A stretch of 64,000 bases of DNA from UBA2779 sp965232165 (GTDB lineage: Bacteria > Spirochaetota > Spirochaetia > DSM-2461): positions 1 to 64,000 of the forward strand of contig CBDDOY010000001.1 of assembly GCA_965232165.1 (NCBI GenBank). Direction: 5' to 3'. Each line of letters opens with the position of its first letter. Position 1 is the first letter of the stretch. Positions 18,723 to 28,265 of this stretch are shown piece after piece. A model generated the notes under the pieces. That model was not told the DNA's origin. It saw only the letters and a program-made list of their open reading frames with translations, and made no database searches. The translations under genes were made by a program, and so were the position numbers.

Positions 18723-19073
18723 GCTGTATGCTATTCCCTGCCGGTCTGAATTGCAGGGGGGGAGGGGCGGCCAACGGGAGTGAAAGCACCCTTGGTGTCG
18801 AGACTAATCCCCCAGAACAAATATATGGGAAGCATTCCAATCAATTGTGAGAGTATTCCTATTTTATTTTTCCAACGCGCTGCAACATCGGGAATGAAAA
18901 AAGTTTTCGGAGGGAAACGGAGAAAATTCGGGGAATATTGCAAGCTGAGCAATTTCCCTTTCATTCCTTGTTATACGAAGGTAAGCGTAACGTTATGATG
19001 CGAAAGCGTAGTGGTGTGAGTTCAAAAACTATTTCTCGTGCTTACTCATTATGACAGGTCCCTCAATTCTTAT

Positions 19074-19234
19074 GGGCACCTCTAAAAAACAGCTTTAGGA
19101 AATTGACGAAGAAATTTTTGTCGATACAAGGCGGCAAAAGCTCAAGCGCAGCTTAAGCTACGTGAGTATTTTGACAACGCAGTAGCGGCGGAAAAGATCG
19201 AGTCAAGAACTAAATGGGTTTTTTAGAGGTGCCC
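19074..19234. mobile_element. MITE-1, intact copy
   Basis: A 161-bp element with near-perfect terminal inverted repeats GGGCACCTCTAAAAAAC / GTTTTTTAGAGGTGCCC. It has no coding capacity. The flanks (TTAT / GTAT) give no perfect target duplication. It lies just downstream of the VOC-fold gene; the same copy occurs at 45219-45379. Confidence 0.9.
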
Positions 19235-19248
19235 GTATAAATTTGACT

Positions 19249-19623
19249 TCAGTTTTGAGAGAAGAACCCCACTGTATTCCCTTCGGAATCGGAAATCAGG
19301 CAGAAATATCCAAAACCCTCAACAGGGGTTTTAGGTAAGAGAATCTTACCTCCAGCCCCTTCAACACGACTTAATTCTGAACAGTCTTCTGAATCAAAAT
19401 ATATTATTGTACCAGAGCTATTTGGCTGTCCCATGTCACTTCTTACAAGAGCGCCGGCAGCATTAGGTGCATCGTCCGTCCAAGGGAATGCCCACATTTC
19501 CATTCCAAGTTCTTCTGGGACAGGCATTTTATTCAAATCTTTGCCTAAGATAGTTTTATAAAACTTCTTTGCACGATCCATGTCTGTAACATATATCTCA
19601 AACCATGAAACCATATTTTTCAT
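19249..19623 (-). CDS. VOC-fold (glyoxalase/bleomycin-resistance-like) protein, copy 1
   Basis: A 124-aa protein of the vicinal-oxygen-chelate family. The start at 19623 (MKNMVSWFEIYV) has GGGGA upstream; a GTG five codons earlier is less likely. Two beta-alpha-beta modules are visible: WFEIYVTDMDRAKKFYKTIL and, later, GYFCLISDSEGNTVGFFS, the latter carrying the D/E-N-GFF pattern usual at the C-terminal end. The ligand is unknown. A copy lies at 45394-45768. Confidence 0.85.
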   Translation of the reverse strand: MKNMVSWFEIYVTDMDRAKKFYKTILGKDLNKMPVPEELGMEMWAFPWTDDAPNAAGALVRSDMGQPNSSGTIIYFDSEDCSELSRVEGAGGKILLPKTPVEGFGYFCLISDSEGNTVGFFSQN

Positions 19624-20104
19624 ATTATTTATCCCCACTATGAATTAGAAGTTAAAATCACTATATAATTTTCTATTGTTAAATCAAATCGTTCTCTTCA
19701 TCGAATCGGGATAAAATACAATATCCCTCCCCCCCTCTATAAATAAAGAAGAAATCAGATTCATTCCCCATTGCAAGTCTATCATTCCTTATTTTTCGCC
19801 AGAAAAATATTTTTTGTACCGCGTATAACATCTCTGTATAAAAACCATAGGGATTTCGGATCATTTTCCTGTCAGCCGAGAAAGAAGTTTGCCAAGAACA
19901 CTAAACTCTCTAAAACCTTTATCTTCCCTATATTTTTTATACTATGCCGGGCTCAGTTATTCATTACTTGCGCCTGTGCCCATATGCATAGTAGTTACTA
20001 ACTTTCAGAAAATAGTTTCCATCATAAAAGATGCCAATTCGCTTTAATTTGTTGTTTTTGTCTGTACTCATTGCCTTAATTTAATTTGATCTGATCTCAA
20101 TTAA

Positions 20105-20180
20105 GGGCACCTCTAAAAACCCATTCCGTTTCCGGCCTGCTCTTTTCCCCTGCTGCTGTGCGCTGTTGCTCGCAAATACT
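20105..20180. mobile_element. Truncated MITE-1 fragment
   Basis: It starts with GGGCACCTCTAAAAACC and follows the diverged 5196-type variant for about 75 bp, then stops near the tail of the lipoprotein gene. It is repeated at about 46250-46325. Confidence 0.6.
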
Positions 20181-20376
20181 TCAACTTTACTTTTTTAACA
20201 CTCCATCAATTTCAATGGCATTAGTTACAACTTCTGTTAAATTTATTATTCTTGGCCCATCATCAGTATTAATTTAACTTCCTTAGATTTATCTAAATAT
20301 TTCCTTGATTCTTCAATCTTACCTTGTAAAAACGAATAATACGCAAACGATATATTAGCGTATTTTCGCAACCTAT

Positions 20377-21126
20377 TTATTGACTCAACTTTTTTTCATC
20401 CGTTTCATTGGCACGGGCTTCAAAAAGCTGATTCGTTACATCAACTAATTCATCTGTTATTTTGTCAATATCTGTATTTTGATCCAATAGTTTTTTCAAA
20501 TATTTATCCGGTCCAATTCCATCTCCATGAACGACTAATGGACTGCAAAGATTTGGATATGATACACCTTGATAAAATATTTTGTCTTTATTGATTTCTA
20601 AAAACATTACACCCACCCAACGGGCTGGAATTTCTCTTATAAAATAATTTCTATCCAATTCTAGCTTATAATAACTTCTCAAATTTTCATCTGTAATGCT
20701 GGAAATTGGAATGTTTGTCTCAATTTGATACATGAAAGCACCATCCTTACTTGTATAGGGTGTTATAAAAAAATATGCATCCTGATCTTTTCTTAAATTG
20801 GGAATAATGATTTCTTTCATGCTATCTGTATCAGGGAAATTTGTGACAAACATTTCCAGAAAAGATATTTTACTTTCATTATCCAGATCATTTATTATTT
20901 GCAATTCACTCATAAATGAGGCCGCAGCTAAAATCATAGAATATCTTGAGGGTTCAAAATCAGATTTTTGATAATCAGAATTTACAATAAAAAAATCTTT
21001 CATTATTTTACCTTCTGTATTTACCAATTCATAAGTTCTTCTTGGTTCCTCCCTCTTGTTATTTGAGAGAGTTAAACAACCAGACAGTAAAAATGACACA
21101 ACATCAATAACTAATAATTTTTTCAT
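20377..21126 (-). CDS. Lipoprotein of unknown function, copy 1 (3' end frameshifted)
   Basis: A 249-aa protein with a lipoprotein signal (MKKLLVIDVVSFLLSGC, lipobox LSGC). The rest is a hydrophilic exported domain without known motifs. Reading past the stop in shifted frames continues sensible coding: a slip in the A-rich run near 20390 gives ESINRLRKYANISFAYYS. A second shift near 20270 gives NTDDGPRIINLTEVV and ends VLKK at 20187. The original gene was therefore probably about 310 codons long. Both duplicate copies share the shifts. Confidence 0.75.
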   Translation of the reverse strand: MKKLLVIDVVSFLLSGCLTLSNNKREEPRRTYELVNTEGKIMKDFFIVNSDYQKSDFEPSRYSMILAAASFMSELQIINDLDNESKISFLEMFVTNFPDTDSMKEIIIPNLRKDQDAYFFITPYTSKDGAFMYQIETNIPISSITDENLRSYYKLELDRNYFIREIPARWVGVMFLEINKDKIFYQGVSYPNLCSPLVVHGDGIGPDKYLKKLLDQNTDIDKITDELVDVTNQLFEARANETDEKKLSQ

Positions 21127-21769
21127 GGTTTCTCCTTGTTTTTCTGCTGGAAATTACAAGCCCGGAAACCGTGTATACTTATTGTTCTTATACTGCCATA
21201 TTGGAGAAATAAAAGCAATTGTTTATGTTTTTTTTATCATATCTACTCCTTTTAGCCAAAAAAATTCTTCAATTGGATTTTTATCTTATCAATAGCTTCG
21301 GATTATGTCAAGTTAGCGCATTGTCTCATAAATAGGGCTTGCTTAAAAAGTCATCACGCCACCTTCTTCCTACGGATTTTATAGGTTTCCTTAATCGCGC
21401 TTATCTCATCTTCTGCCATTTTATCCAAGTTCATAACAATGGCCGTGATTTGTATCTCACATTCACTGGTAACTGCCAACTTCGCTTTTATCTTACCCAT
21501 CCCATATCGTCTTTTACCAACACCGAATCGTCCTTCTATTGCAATTCGATCAACATAATCCTGATTTCTTATTTTCTTTTCCCGCAACAGCTCCTTACGA
21601 TTTTTGTCGGTTTCCTTTTTGGGGCGTCCAAGTGGTTTTCCCGATAACCGGCAATGGTATGTATCACGACATAAGTTCCGGTTATCCCTTATAAGATAAA
21701 TCTTGTCCGCATGAACCGACTCGGGATAACAGCCATATCTTTTCTTATACAATTCTATCTGAGTCTTAA

Positions 21770-23900
21770 CCCAAGTTCACCAAAATACACCTGCTAAATA
21801 TTTTTTTAACGACCAAGAAAACGAATTACTTCAAAAAAAGGCTTAAATATTTCCCAAAACCTCATAAATACCATAGAATATTTAGGGATTCCGCTTTTTG
21901 GGGACCTCAAATCACCTCAAATCAAAATGTAGTGCCTAACACTTTATTTTTCGCTTGCCTCTTTTGTGGCTGTGGTGTATCTTAGTGGTATGTATATAAG
22001 ATCAATAAAAGTTGCCAACGGTAAAACGAAAAAACAGTACACCTACCTCAATCTTGTAGAAAATATCCGCACTGATAAAGGCCCCCGACAGCGGATTATT
22101 CTCAACCTTGGGAAACTGGATATTGATTCTTCTCAATACAAAGCTCTGGCAAGAAGAATTGAAAATATTCTTTCAGGAAACAGAGAATTATTCGACTTGG
22201 ATGAAGACATTGAGAAAATCGCACAGCAGGTATCAGACCGCATTTTCACCAAGCGGGCAAAAGACGCACAACTAAAAGCTCAAGCGCAAGCCAATTTTGT
22301 AGCGGTCGATGTTAACAGCCTTGAAACAAAGAAAGTCAGAAGCCTAGGCCCTGAGTACGTCTGTCATCAGCAATGGAAAGAGTTGGAAATGGACAGAGTT
22401 CTAAGGAAATGCGGTGTGCCTAAGGGAACGATCCCCTTACTTGAAGCTCTAATCGTCGGTAGAATGATCAAACCAGCCAGCGAGCGATTTACCAGGCAGT
22501 GGGCGGAAAAACATTCTGCTCTTTTTGAGCTGTGCGGCTTACCCCATTCGTCCTCCCTGAATGCGTACTACAGGGCTGCCGATGTTCTCTACCGCTGTAA
22601 GGACGAGCTGGAGAAGCATTTGGCTTGTAAAGAACAAGATTTATTCTCCCTCGACGAAAGCATTGTACTTTACGATTTAACGAACACCTACTTTGAGGGT
22701 CAGTGCAAAAAGAACCCAAAGGCATCTTATGGTCGCTCGAAAGAAAAGCGCAGTGACTGCAAATTGGCTACCCTGGGGTTGGTTGTCGATGCGGATGGAT
22801 TTCCCAAGTATAGCAAGTTCCATCCGGGGAACCAGTGCGAATCCAGGACTTTTCAGGCCACGATTTTAGATTTGGAAGCCAACGCGGGCCTAAAAGTCGG
22901 GGCAACTGTCGTAATGGATGCCGGGATTGCCACAAAAGAGAATATCGAATGGCTTAAAAAGCGAAAATGTACCTACCTTGTGGTTCACAGAGGGAAAAGT
23001 CCTTTGGAGCTTGAGCCATCGCAAGAGATGAATCTGGTCATGGAGGACAAGAAAACAGGTGCCAAGATTGAAGTATTCGGAAAAACAATCTCGGATGAGC
23101 ATTGGGTTCTGGTAAAGAGCGAGCACAAACGTCTTAAAGAAGAGGCCATGGCTATGCGTACCGAAACCGTCCTCCTTGAAAGACTTCAATATCTTCGTGA
23201 CGGATTAAACAAGAAAAACCGCATGAAACTGTATTCTTCGGTTCTTCAGAGCATTGGCAGGCTTAAGGAAAAATATCCAAAGGCTGCAAAACTTTATGAA
23301 ATATCAGTTATTCCTGGGGAGCCTGCCAAGCGGACAGGAAAGTTGAATGCGATTGACATTAAATGGGAGAAGAAAACTCAGACAGGAAACAGTGAAGGAA
23401 CTTATACCCTTAGAACCAATCGAAAAGATTTGGATGACAAAAATATTTGGGAGCTCTATATAATGCTTGGCCGTATTGAAAACTCATTTAGAGACATGAA
23501 GTCTCATCTTGGCTTTCGGCCTAACTTTCATCAACTGGAGGAGAGAGTGCAGTCGCATATGTTTATATCAGTCCTTGCGTATCACCTGATGCATGCGACT
23601 GAATGTAAATTACGAAAAGGGGGAGATACACGGAGTTGGAAGACCATAAAAGAAGTTCTTTCTACCCACCAGAGGATAACCATAGAGTACATTTCCAAGA
23701 CTGAAGAGGGAGTGCTGATGAATAATGAAGTGAGACTCGACTCCCGACAGGAACTAGAACATCAGAAGATTTATGCGATGCTTGGGTTGTCGGGAAAGGC
23801 GTTGAACCGTCGGATGACGACTCACCAAATCCGTAGTGTAAATAAAAAATAGTAACTCCATTTATTATAAGGAATTACGTTTTTTAGTGGTGAACTTGGG
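21770..23900 (+). mobile_element. IS1634-like element, copy A
   Basis: 2131 bp, ends CCCAAGTTCACCA and (inverted) GTGAACTTGGG. It is flanked by a TTAA target duplication (21766-21769 and 23901-23904). It is inserted in the outer-IS transposase. A second copy of equal length lies inverted at 34458-36588. Confidence 0.92.
21990..23852 (+). CDS. IS1634-family (IS4-superfamily) transposase, copy A
   Basis: 620 aa from the ATG at 21990 (MYIRSIKVANGK). The N-terminus (YLNLVENIRTDKGPRQRIILNLG, split by a few variable residues) is typical of IS1634 transposases. The DDE core is suggested by VLYDLTNTYFEG, VVMDAGIATKEN and the late YIMLGRIENSFRDMKSHL motif with its catalytic glutamate. It appears intact and is possibly active. 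Confidence 0.92.
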   Translation: MYIRSIKVANGKTKKQYTYLNLVENIRTDKGPRQRIILNLGKLDIDSSQYKALARRIENILSGNRELFDLDEDIEKIAQQVSDRIFTKRAKDAQLKAQAQANFVAVDVNSLETKKVRSLGPEYVCHQQWKELEMDRVLRKCGVPKGTIPLLEALIVGRMIKPASERFTRQWAEKHSALFELCGLPHSSSLNAYYRAADVLYRCKDELEKHLACKEQDLFSLDESIVLYDLTNTYFEGQCKKNPKASYGRSKEKRSDCKLATLGLVVDADGFPKYSKFHPGNQCESRTFQATILDLEANAGLKVGATVVMDAGIATKENIEWLKKRKCTYLVVHRGKSPLELEPSQEMNLVMEDKKTGAKIEVFGKTISDEHWVLVKSEHKRLKEEAMAMRTETVLLERLQYLRDGLNKKNRMKLYSSVLQSIGRLKEKYPKAAKLYEISVIPGEPAKRTGKLNAIDIKWEKKTQTGNSEGTYTLRTNRKDLDDKNIWELYIMLGRIENSFRDMKSHLGFRPNFHQLEERVQSHMFISVLAYHLMHATECKLRKGGDTRSWKTIKEVLSTHQRITIEYISKTEEGVLMNNEVRLDSRQELEHQKIYAMLGLSGKALNRRMTTHQIRSVNKK

Positions 23901-24104
23901 TTAAGTTCCGACGATTCATTGTAATTGTCCCATGAGAGTCGATCTATGAAGCAGAATCCATCAATCAGACTTACAGAAATCTTAGCGCCGAATTCTACGG
24001 GAGTTCCCGCTTTGCCTCTTACAATTGGCCTCACATGAGGCTGATTTATGCTGACTATACGATTATCACACCTTTGAAGATGGTTGTTCGAGTTATTGTC
24101 AATA

Positions 24105-25475
24105 GTTGTGGATGAGAAAATTTCAAATCCTTCATTTTTTTCACGCGGCCTCTTCCTTGAAGACTCCATCTTTACAAAACACACCCTCAATAACCCTGGG
24201 GATTAGCTTGTATCCACGTAGCTTTCGCCAGTTCTTTTCAGCCTCCAGGCAGAGCTTCCAAACCATACTTAATGTTGCCACCCTTGAACCACAGCCCCTG
24301 GTTCTCTTCGTTCTAAGGCGGACAGTAGCAAAGGTTGACTCAATCGGGTTGGTCGTCCTGATGTGAGTCCAGTGCATCGCCGGAAATTTGTAGAACGTGA
24401 ACAGCTTCTCCCTGTCCTTTTCCAGACACTGGGTGGCCCTGGGGTATTTAGCCTGAAAGGAATCAATGAATAAGTCATAGGCTTTAAGAGCATTCTGCTC
24501 GGTATCTGCCATATACATTTCATGAATCATTGACTTGGCCTTGCCCTGGATATTCCTGGGCATTTTGTTTAACACATTCGCTGTCTTGTGCACCCAGCAA
24601 CGCTGTTTTTTTGTTTCGGGAAAGATTTCATCCAGGGCATTCCAGAAACCCAGCGCACCATCCCCAATGGCCAGCCTGGGGGCGGTGGTGAGACCCCGGG
24701 CTTTCAGTTGGAGCAGTATCTCCCTCCAGCTTTGTGAGCTTTCCCTGTATCCGTCACTGACGGCTAGAAGTTCCTTCTTCCCATCCTTGTCAGCTCCCAT
24801 GATTACAAGAATGCAGCTCCTTTGATCATCAAGCCTTACATTGAAGTAGATGCCGTCCACCCAGATGTAGGCGTATTCCTTAGCTTTCAAATCACGTTTC
24901 TCCCACTGAAGAAACTCATCTTCCCAGAACCTTTTCAAGCGGACTATGTTCGTCGCCGACAGTCCGGCAATACCTTCACCCAGAATCGAGGCAAGAGCTG
25001 TCTGGAAAGCAGATGTGGACACACCGCTGAGGTACAGCGCCGGAACAAGGTTGTCGATACTGGGAGTTCTGCGCATATAGGTTGGCAGTATGGCACTGGT
25101 GAAGCGATCCTCTCGCTTGCTCTTTAATTTCCTGTCATCCACTCTTGGAACCTTGATTTGCATTTGACCAGCCCCTGTCACAATTTTTCGTTGGGCGTGG
25201 TAACCATTGCGTACAACCTTGCGCTGATTATTCTGATCACGCTCATGTTTATGGGCATTGATGTAGTCTTCCACTTCTAACTCCAGGGCATGAATAAGCA
25301 TCTTTCTGGCTCCCTCTCGCAAAACCTGATCCAAAACCGATTCTGTTTCGCTTTTCAGCACTTCCGAATCATTTCCGTTTGTTGTAAACTCTTCCATAGA
25401 GCATCTCCTTTCTGTTTGGCTTTATTACCAATTATTTTACAGAAGGATTTGCTCTTTTTTTACCCCATCCACAAC
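24105..25475 (-). mobile_element. IS256-family element, complete
   Basis: A 1371-bp element with terminal inverted repeats beginning GTTGTGGATG on both ends. It is inserted in the outer-IS transposase; the coding frame of the host gene is continuous across the insertion point. No clear 8-9 bp target duplication is seen: the flanks ttgtcaata and ttttgatta agree only in part. Confidence 0.88.
24141..25397 (-). CDS. IS256-family (Mutator-type) transposase
   Basis: A 418-aa full-length Transposase_mut protein. DDE positions are indicated by YIWVDGIYFNVR (first Asp, about 188), LAIGDGALGFWNAL (second Asp, about 254) and the C-terminal TNPIESTFATVRLRT motif (Glu, about 361). The KQRCWVHKTANVLNKMP block between them is characteristic. 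It is intact. Confidence 0.95.
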   Translation of the reverse strand: MEEFTTNGNDSEVLKSETESVLDQVLREGARKMLIHALELEVEDYINAHKHERDQNNQRKVVRNGYHAQRKIVTGAGQMQIKVPRVDDRKLKSKREDRFTSAILPTYMRRTPSIDNLVPALYLSGVSTSAFQTALASILGEGIAGLSATNIVRLKRFWEDEFLQWEKRDLKAKEYAYIWVDGIYFNVRLDDQRSCILVIMGADKDGKKELLAVSDGYRESSQSWREILLQLKARGLTTAPRLAIGDGALGFWNALDEIFPETKKQRCWVHKTANVLNKMPRNIQGKAKSMIHEMYMADTEQNALKAYDLFIDSFQAKYPRATQCLEKDREKLFTFYKFPAMHWTHIRTTNPIESTFATVRLRTKRTRGCGSRVATLSMVWKLCLEAEKNWRKLRGYKLIPRVIEGVFCKDGVFKEEAA

Positions 25476-26462
25476 TTTTGATTATATCTCTGGTTGTTCC
25501 ACATTTCGTGCTGTCGGTTATAGAGTTCTTCAATAACATGGAGCTGACGCCATACGTCGGGACTGATTTTATCGTGTTCGGCATAACCCAGAAGACATTT
25601 GATGTACTTCAGATCTCGCTTAAGGTACTGCAGCTGCTTCCTGACGGCACTTCGTCCTGCCTTCATCCCCGGTTTCCGTTTCTTGACATATTCAAGAAAA
25701 TCCCGATGACCATTCCGGCGGCAGTCCCGAGGTTTCTTAATCCCTTGTGCTTTTACGGCTATATACAGTTTGTCAATGATCTTCCCGCATTTTTCTCGGC
25801 CTTCATTGAGCAGTGAGACATCAGTCGGATAACGAATATCTGCGGGACAGCATGTGGCGTCAATAATGAGCTTCCCTCTGTTCTCTACTTCATTTTCTTC
25901 TGTTTTCTTGCTGTCTTGCGGCGTTTTTTTTAAGATCATCCTGATATTCCCGAAAGAGAATTTCATTTAGTTTACCAAGAAGAACACCGCTGCAGCGAGC
26001 ACGAAAGGAAGGAAGCAGAGAAGCGGAAAAAGGCGCCTCATCAGAGTATCTTTCGTAACCGAGAAAATACTGCAGGTAAGGATTCTCCCTTACCTGCTCA
26101 ACTAATTCCCTGTCAGAAACTTGAAGTTTTTCTTTTATCAGAAGGGCTCCTGAAGCTTCCCTTATATTTTTCGCAGGGGCTCCCTCATCCGGAGAAAAAT
26201 GCTTGTCGTATTCTGATTCAAGCTCATGCCAGGGGATTTTGTTACTTAACACCGCCCATCGATTATCGGCGTTAAGGTGTCCTCCAAACGGAAGATAGAA
26301 ATCGAACAGTTTCTGTTGATTTGACTCCATATACTTATACATTGTTCTCTCCCAAGTGCAAGGGTTTCAGTACAATCTAAAGATTATGCTTGCACCTGAG
26401 ACTATTCTACTAGAAGTTAATTCTTTTGTAAATCTATAGTTACTACTTTTTCAGCAAGCCCT

Positions 26463-27242
26463 ACTTATGTCGGGCTGTTCAGGTCTCTAAAGGCGAGAGA
26501 ATTCAGGAAAGCCTGGTTATGCGTCTCTGATGTTCATCCTGGTCTTCAGGAAGCTATTCGTAAAGAACTCATCGGATGTTCCCGGCAGCGGTGCAAGATC
26601 CATTTCATGAGGAATATCCTCTCCCATGTACCGGCTCGTGATAAGAAGTATCTGGCAGGCCGCATTAAACAGATATGGAATCAGCCGGATTCACATTCAG
26701 CCCGTGAATATGCCAATAGAATTATAGACGAATTTGAGGAGCAGTTTCCCAAATCGATGAACTGCCTGGAGGAGGGACTTGAAGACTCTGTCCAATTCTT
26801 TGAATTCTCGGAAATAGACAGTAGAAAGACATCATCAGCCAATCAATTAGAGGGCACCTCTAAAAAACCCCATTTAGTTCTTGACTCGAACTTTTCCGCC
26901 GCTGCTGCGTTGTCAAAATACTCAACTAAGCCCAGCTACGCTCCGCTTTTGCCGCCTTGTATCGACAAAAATATTTCTTCGTCAATTTCCTAAAGCCGTT
27001 TCTTAGAGGTGCCCTAGAGCGGCTGAATCGAGAAATCCGCCGGAGGTCCCGGGTCGTTGGAATATTTCCCAGTATTGAATCATATCTCAGATTAATCTGT
27101 TGCTATTTGATAGAATACTCTGAAGACTGGGCTTCTGGGAAACGGTATATTAGTGAAAAAGCGATAGATGAACAAAGACTTAAATTGGAACAGGCTGCCT
27201 GATGGAAGAATTCGATGGCTTCTTGAAAGAAAATTGCGAACT
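26463..27242 (+). pseudogene. IS256-family transposase 3' remnant, split by a MITE
   Basis: It begins exactly at the right edge of the outer IS and reads in frame TYVGLFRSLKAREFRKAW, then RCKIHFMRNILSHVPARD, up to SSANQLE. MITE-1 (26852-27014) interrupts it. After the MITE the protein continues RLNREIRRRSRVVGIFPS to the stop at 27202. The right terminal repeat (complement of AGTTCGCAATTTT) ends near 27242. This is a different IS256 from the complete one at 24105. Its N-terminal half is missing here; a matching 5' fragment lies at 34269-34457. Confidence 0.85.
26852..27014. mobile_element. MITE-1 inserted in an IS256 transposase gene
   Basis: A 163-bp element with the GGGCACCTCTAAAAAAC-type termini, opposite in orientation to 19074-19234. 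It is flanked by a perfect 4-bp duplication TAGA (26848-26851 and 27015-27018). Removing the element and one TAGA joins the host frame to give NQLERLNREIRRR, the normal IS256 sequence. Confidence 0.95.
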
Positions 27243-27334
27243 ATACTGGACACTATCTTATTCAGGAATAATTTATATTTCAATCGAATGAAATAATATA
27301 TTCATAGCTATATAAATGCTATAAGTCTTATATG

Positions 27335-27408
27335 GTATAACATTTGAAATAACCGGCTTTGGAAGCGGCGAAGCCGCTGGAAAAGTCCGGTTGATTGAAT
27401 TGTTATAG
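27335..27408 (-). repeat. attC site downstream of the KilA-N gene
   Basis: A 74-bp imperfect palindrome on the minus strand: R'' box CTATAAC (contains the gene's stop codon), arms around ccggacttttccagcggc / gccgcttccaaagccgg, and R' box GTTATAC. It is the last recognisable attC of the array on this side. Confidence 0.8.
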
Positions 27409-28231
27409 GTTTTTATTTTTTTTGTCTATGTTTTTTATTTTAACTTCTTCTATTAATAGTTTCATCTGCTGAATCGCAATTTTATTTAGTTTTACTAATC
27501 GTTTTTCTTGGGGAGTGTCTTCAGAGATAAATAAAGCATTTAAATTTTCCAGGTTCGATAAGCAGATAAGCTGTGAGATGTTGGCATAGTCTCTAATATT
27601 TCCTTTTTTATCGGGATTTTTACTACGCCATTCTTGCGCAGTCATTCCAAACAGTGCCATATTTAGGATATCTGCTTCAGACGCATAGATATGATTGATT
27701 TGACTTTTGGATAATTCTTGGGGGATGAGGTTTTTTTTAATAGCGTCTGTGTGGATACGATAATTTATCTTTGCAAGATTTCTTTTTATGTCCCAGCCAA
27801 GTAATCTTTGCTCTTCATTCTTCAGCCTTTGAAATTCCTTTATGAGGTATAATTTAAACTCTACAGAAATCCATGAAGCAAATTCAAAAGCGATGTCTTC
27901 ATGAGCGTATGTTCCGCCATATCTTCCTGCTTTAGAAATCAGCCCAATGGCGTTCGTTGATGTAATCCATTGTTTAGGGGTTAGGGTGAAGCTATTAAGA
28001 CCGGCTTGTTTTCTAAACCCGTCGAATTCGACGGGTTTAAAGCCAGGATTGTTTAAATGTTCCCATACTCCTAGAAATTCAATAGTATTTCTGTTTCGTA
28101 ACCAATTTCTTGATTAGGTCATCGGTTCTTTCTGGATTTTTATATCGTGCTATGTCTGTAATGCAAATATAATCTTCTTTTTCTTGCTTGAATACGGTAA
28201 TTTCTTTGCCTTTTACTTTTATTGTTGCCAT
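27403..28231 (-). pseudogene. KilA-N-domain protein, frameshifted cassette gene
   Basis: The ATG at 28231 opens MATIKVKGKEITVFKQEKED...LIKK. At about 28114 an extra A in an A-run shifts the frame; the next frame continues NWLRNRNTIEFLGVWEHLNN, EFDGFRKQAGLNSFTLTP and TYAHEDIAFEFASWIS through to DKKNKNL. These are standard KilA-N (phage-type DNA-binding) motifs. One base deletion would restore about 275 aa. It could be a true pseudogene or an assembly error in a homopolymer. Confidence 0.8.
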
Positions 28232-28265
28232 ATTTTATTTCTTTCGAGGTTAAAGATATCTTTTG

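Larger units (their letters stand above)
18635..21333. repeat. Segmental duplication, copy 1
   Basis: From gcagcatatcttcc inside patB to cattgtctcata this segment is nearly identical to 44780-48016 with a constant offset of 26,145 bp up to about 21170; copy 2 then carries two extra MITEs. Copy 1 contains the whole patB start in its native context, so it is probably the parental copy. The two are direct repeats. No confident gene is seen in 18723-19073, 19624-20104 or 21127-21333. Confidence 0.95.
21354..26342 (-). pseudogene. Broken DUF772-type DDE transposase of the outer IS
   Basis: It can be reassembled from pieces on the minus strand. 25890-26342 is the DUF772 N-terminus (FGGHLNADNRWAVLSNKIPW). 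After a frame shift at an A8 run near 25930, 25476-25920 follows with GKLIIDATCCPADI. After the IS256 insertion, 23905-24104 gives RIVSINQPHVRPIVRG. After the IS1634-like insertion, 21354-21769 gives YPESVHADKIY and GRFGVGKRRYGMGKI. Joining across 21769/23905 with one TTAA removed restores the frame exactly. The transposase cannot be functional as it stands. Confidence 0.85.
21335..26461 (-). mobile_element. Outer insertion sequence (DUF772/IS1182-like), interrupted by two other IS
   Basis: The ends GGGCTTGCTTAAAAAGT (21335) and ACTTTTTCAGCAAGCCC (26461) form a terminal inverted repeat with TA on both sides. Removing the two inner elements leaves about 1.62 kb with one transposase gene, a normal size for this group. 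The left flank is the duplicated lipoprotein segment and the right flank is an IS256 remnant, so a rearrangement has occurred at one end. Confidence 0.85.

Noticed and set aside
18731..18998. Open frames on both strands upstream of patB, identical in both segment copies
   Set aside because: No ribosome site or family resemblance; identity between copies reflects the duplication rather than selection.
24096..25484. A 9-bp target duplication for the complete IS256
   Set aside because: The two flanks agree at only some positions, so it is not claimed.
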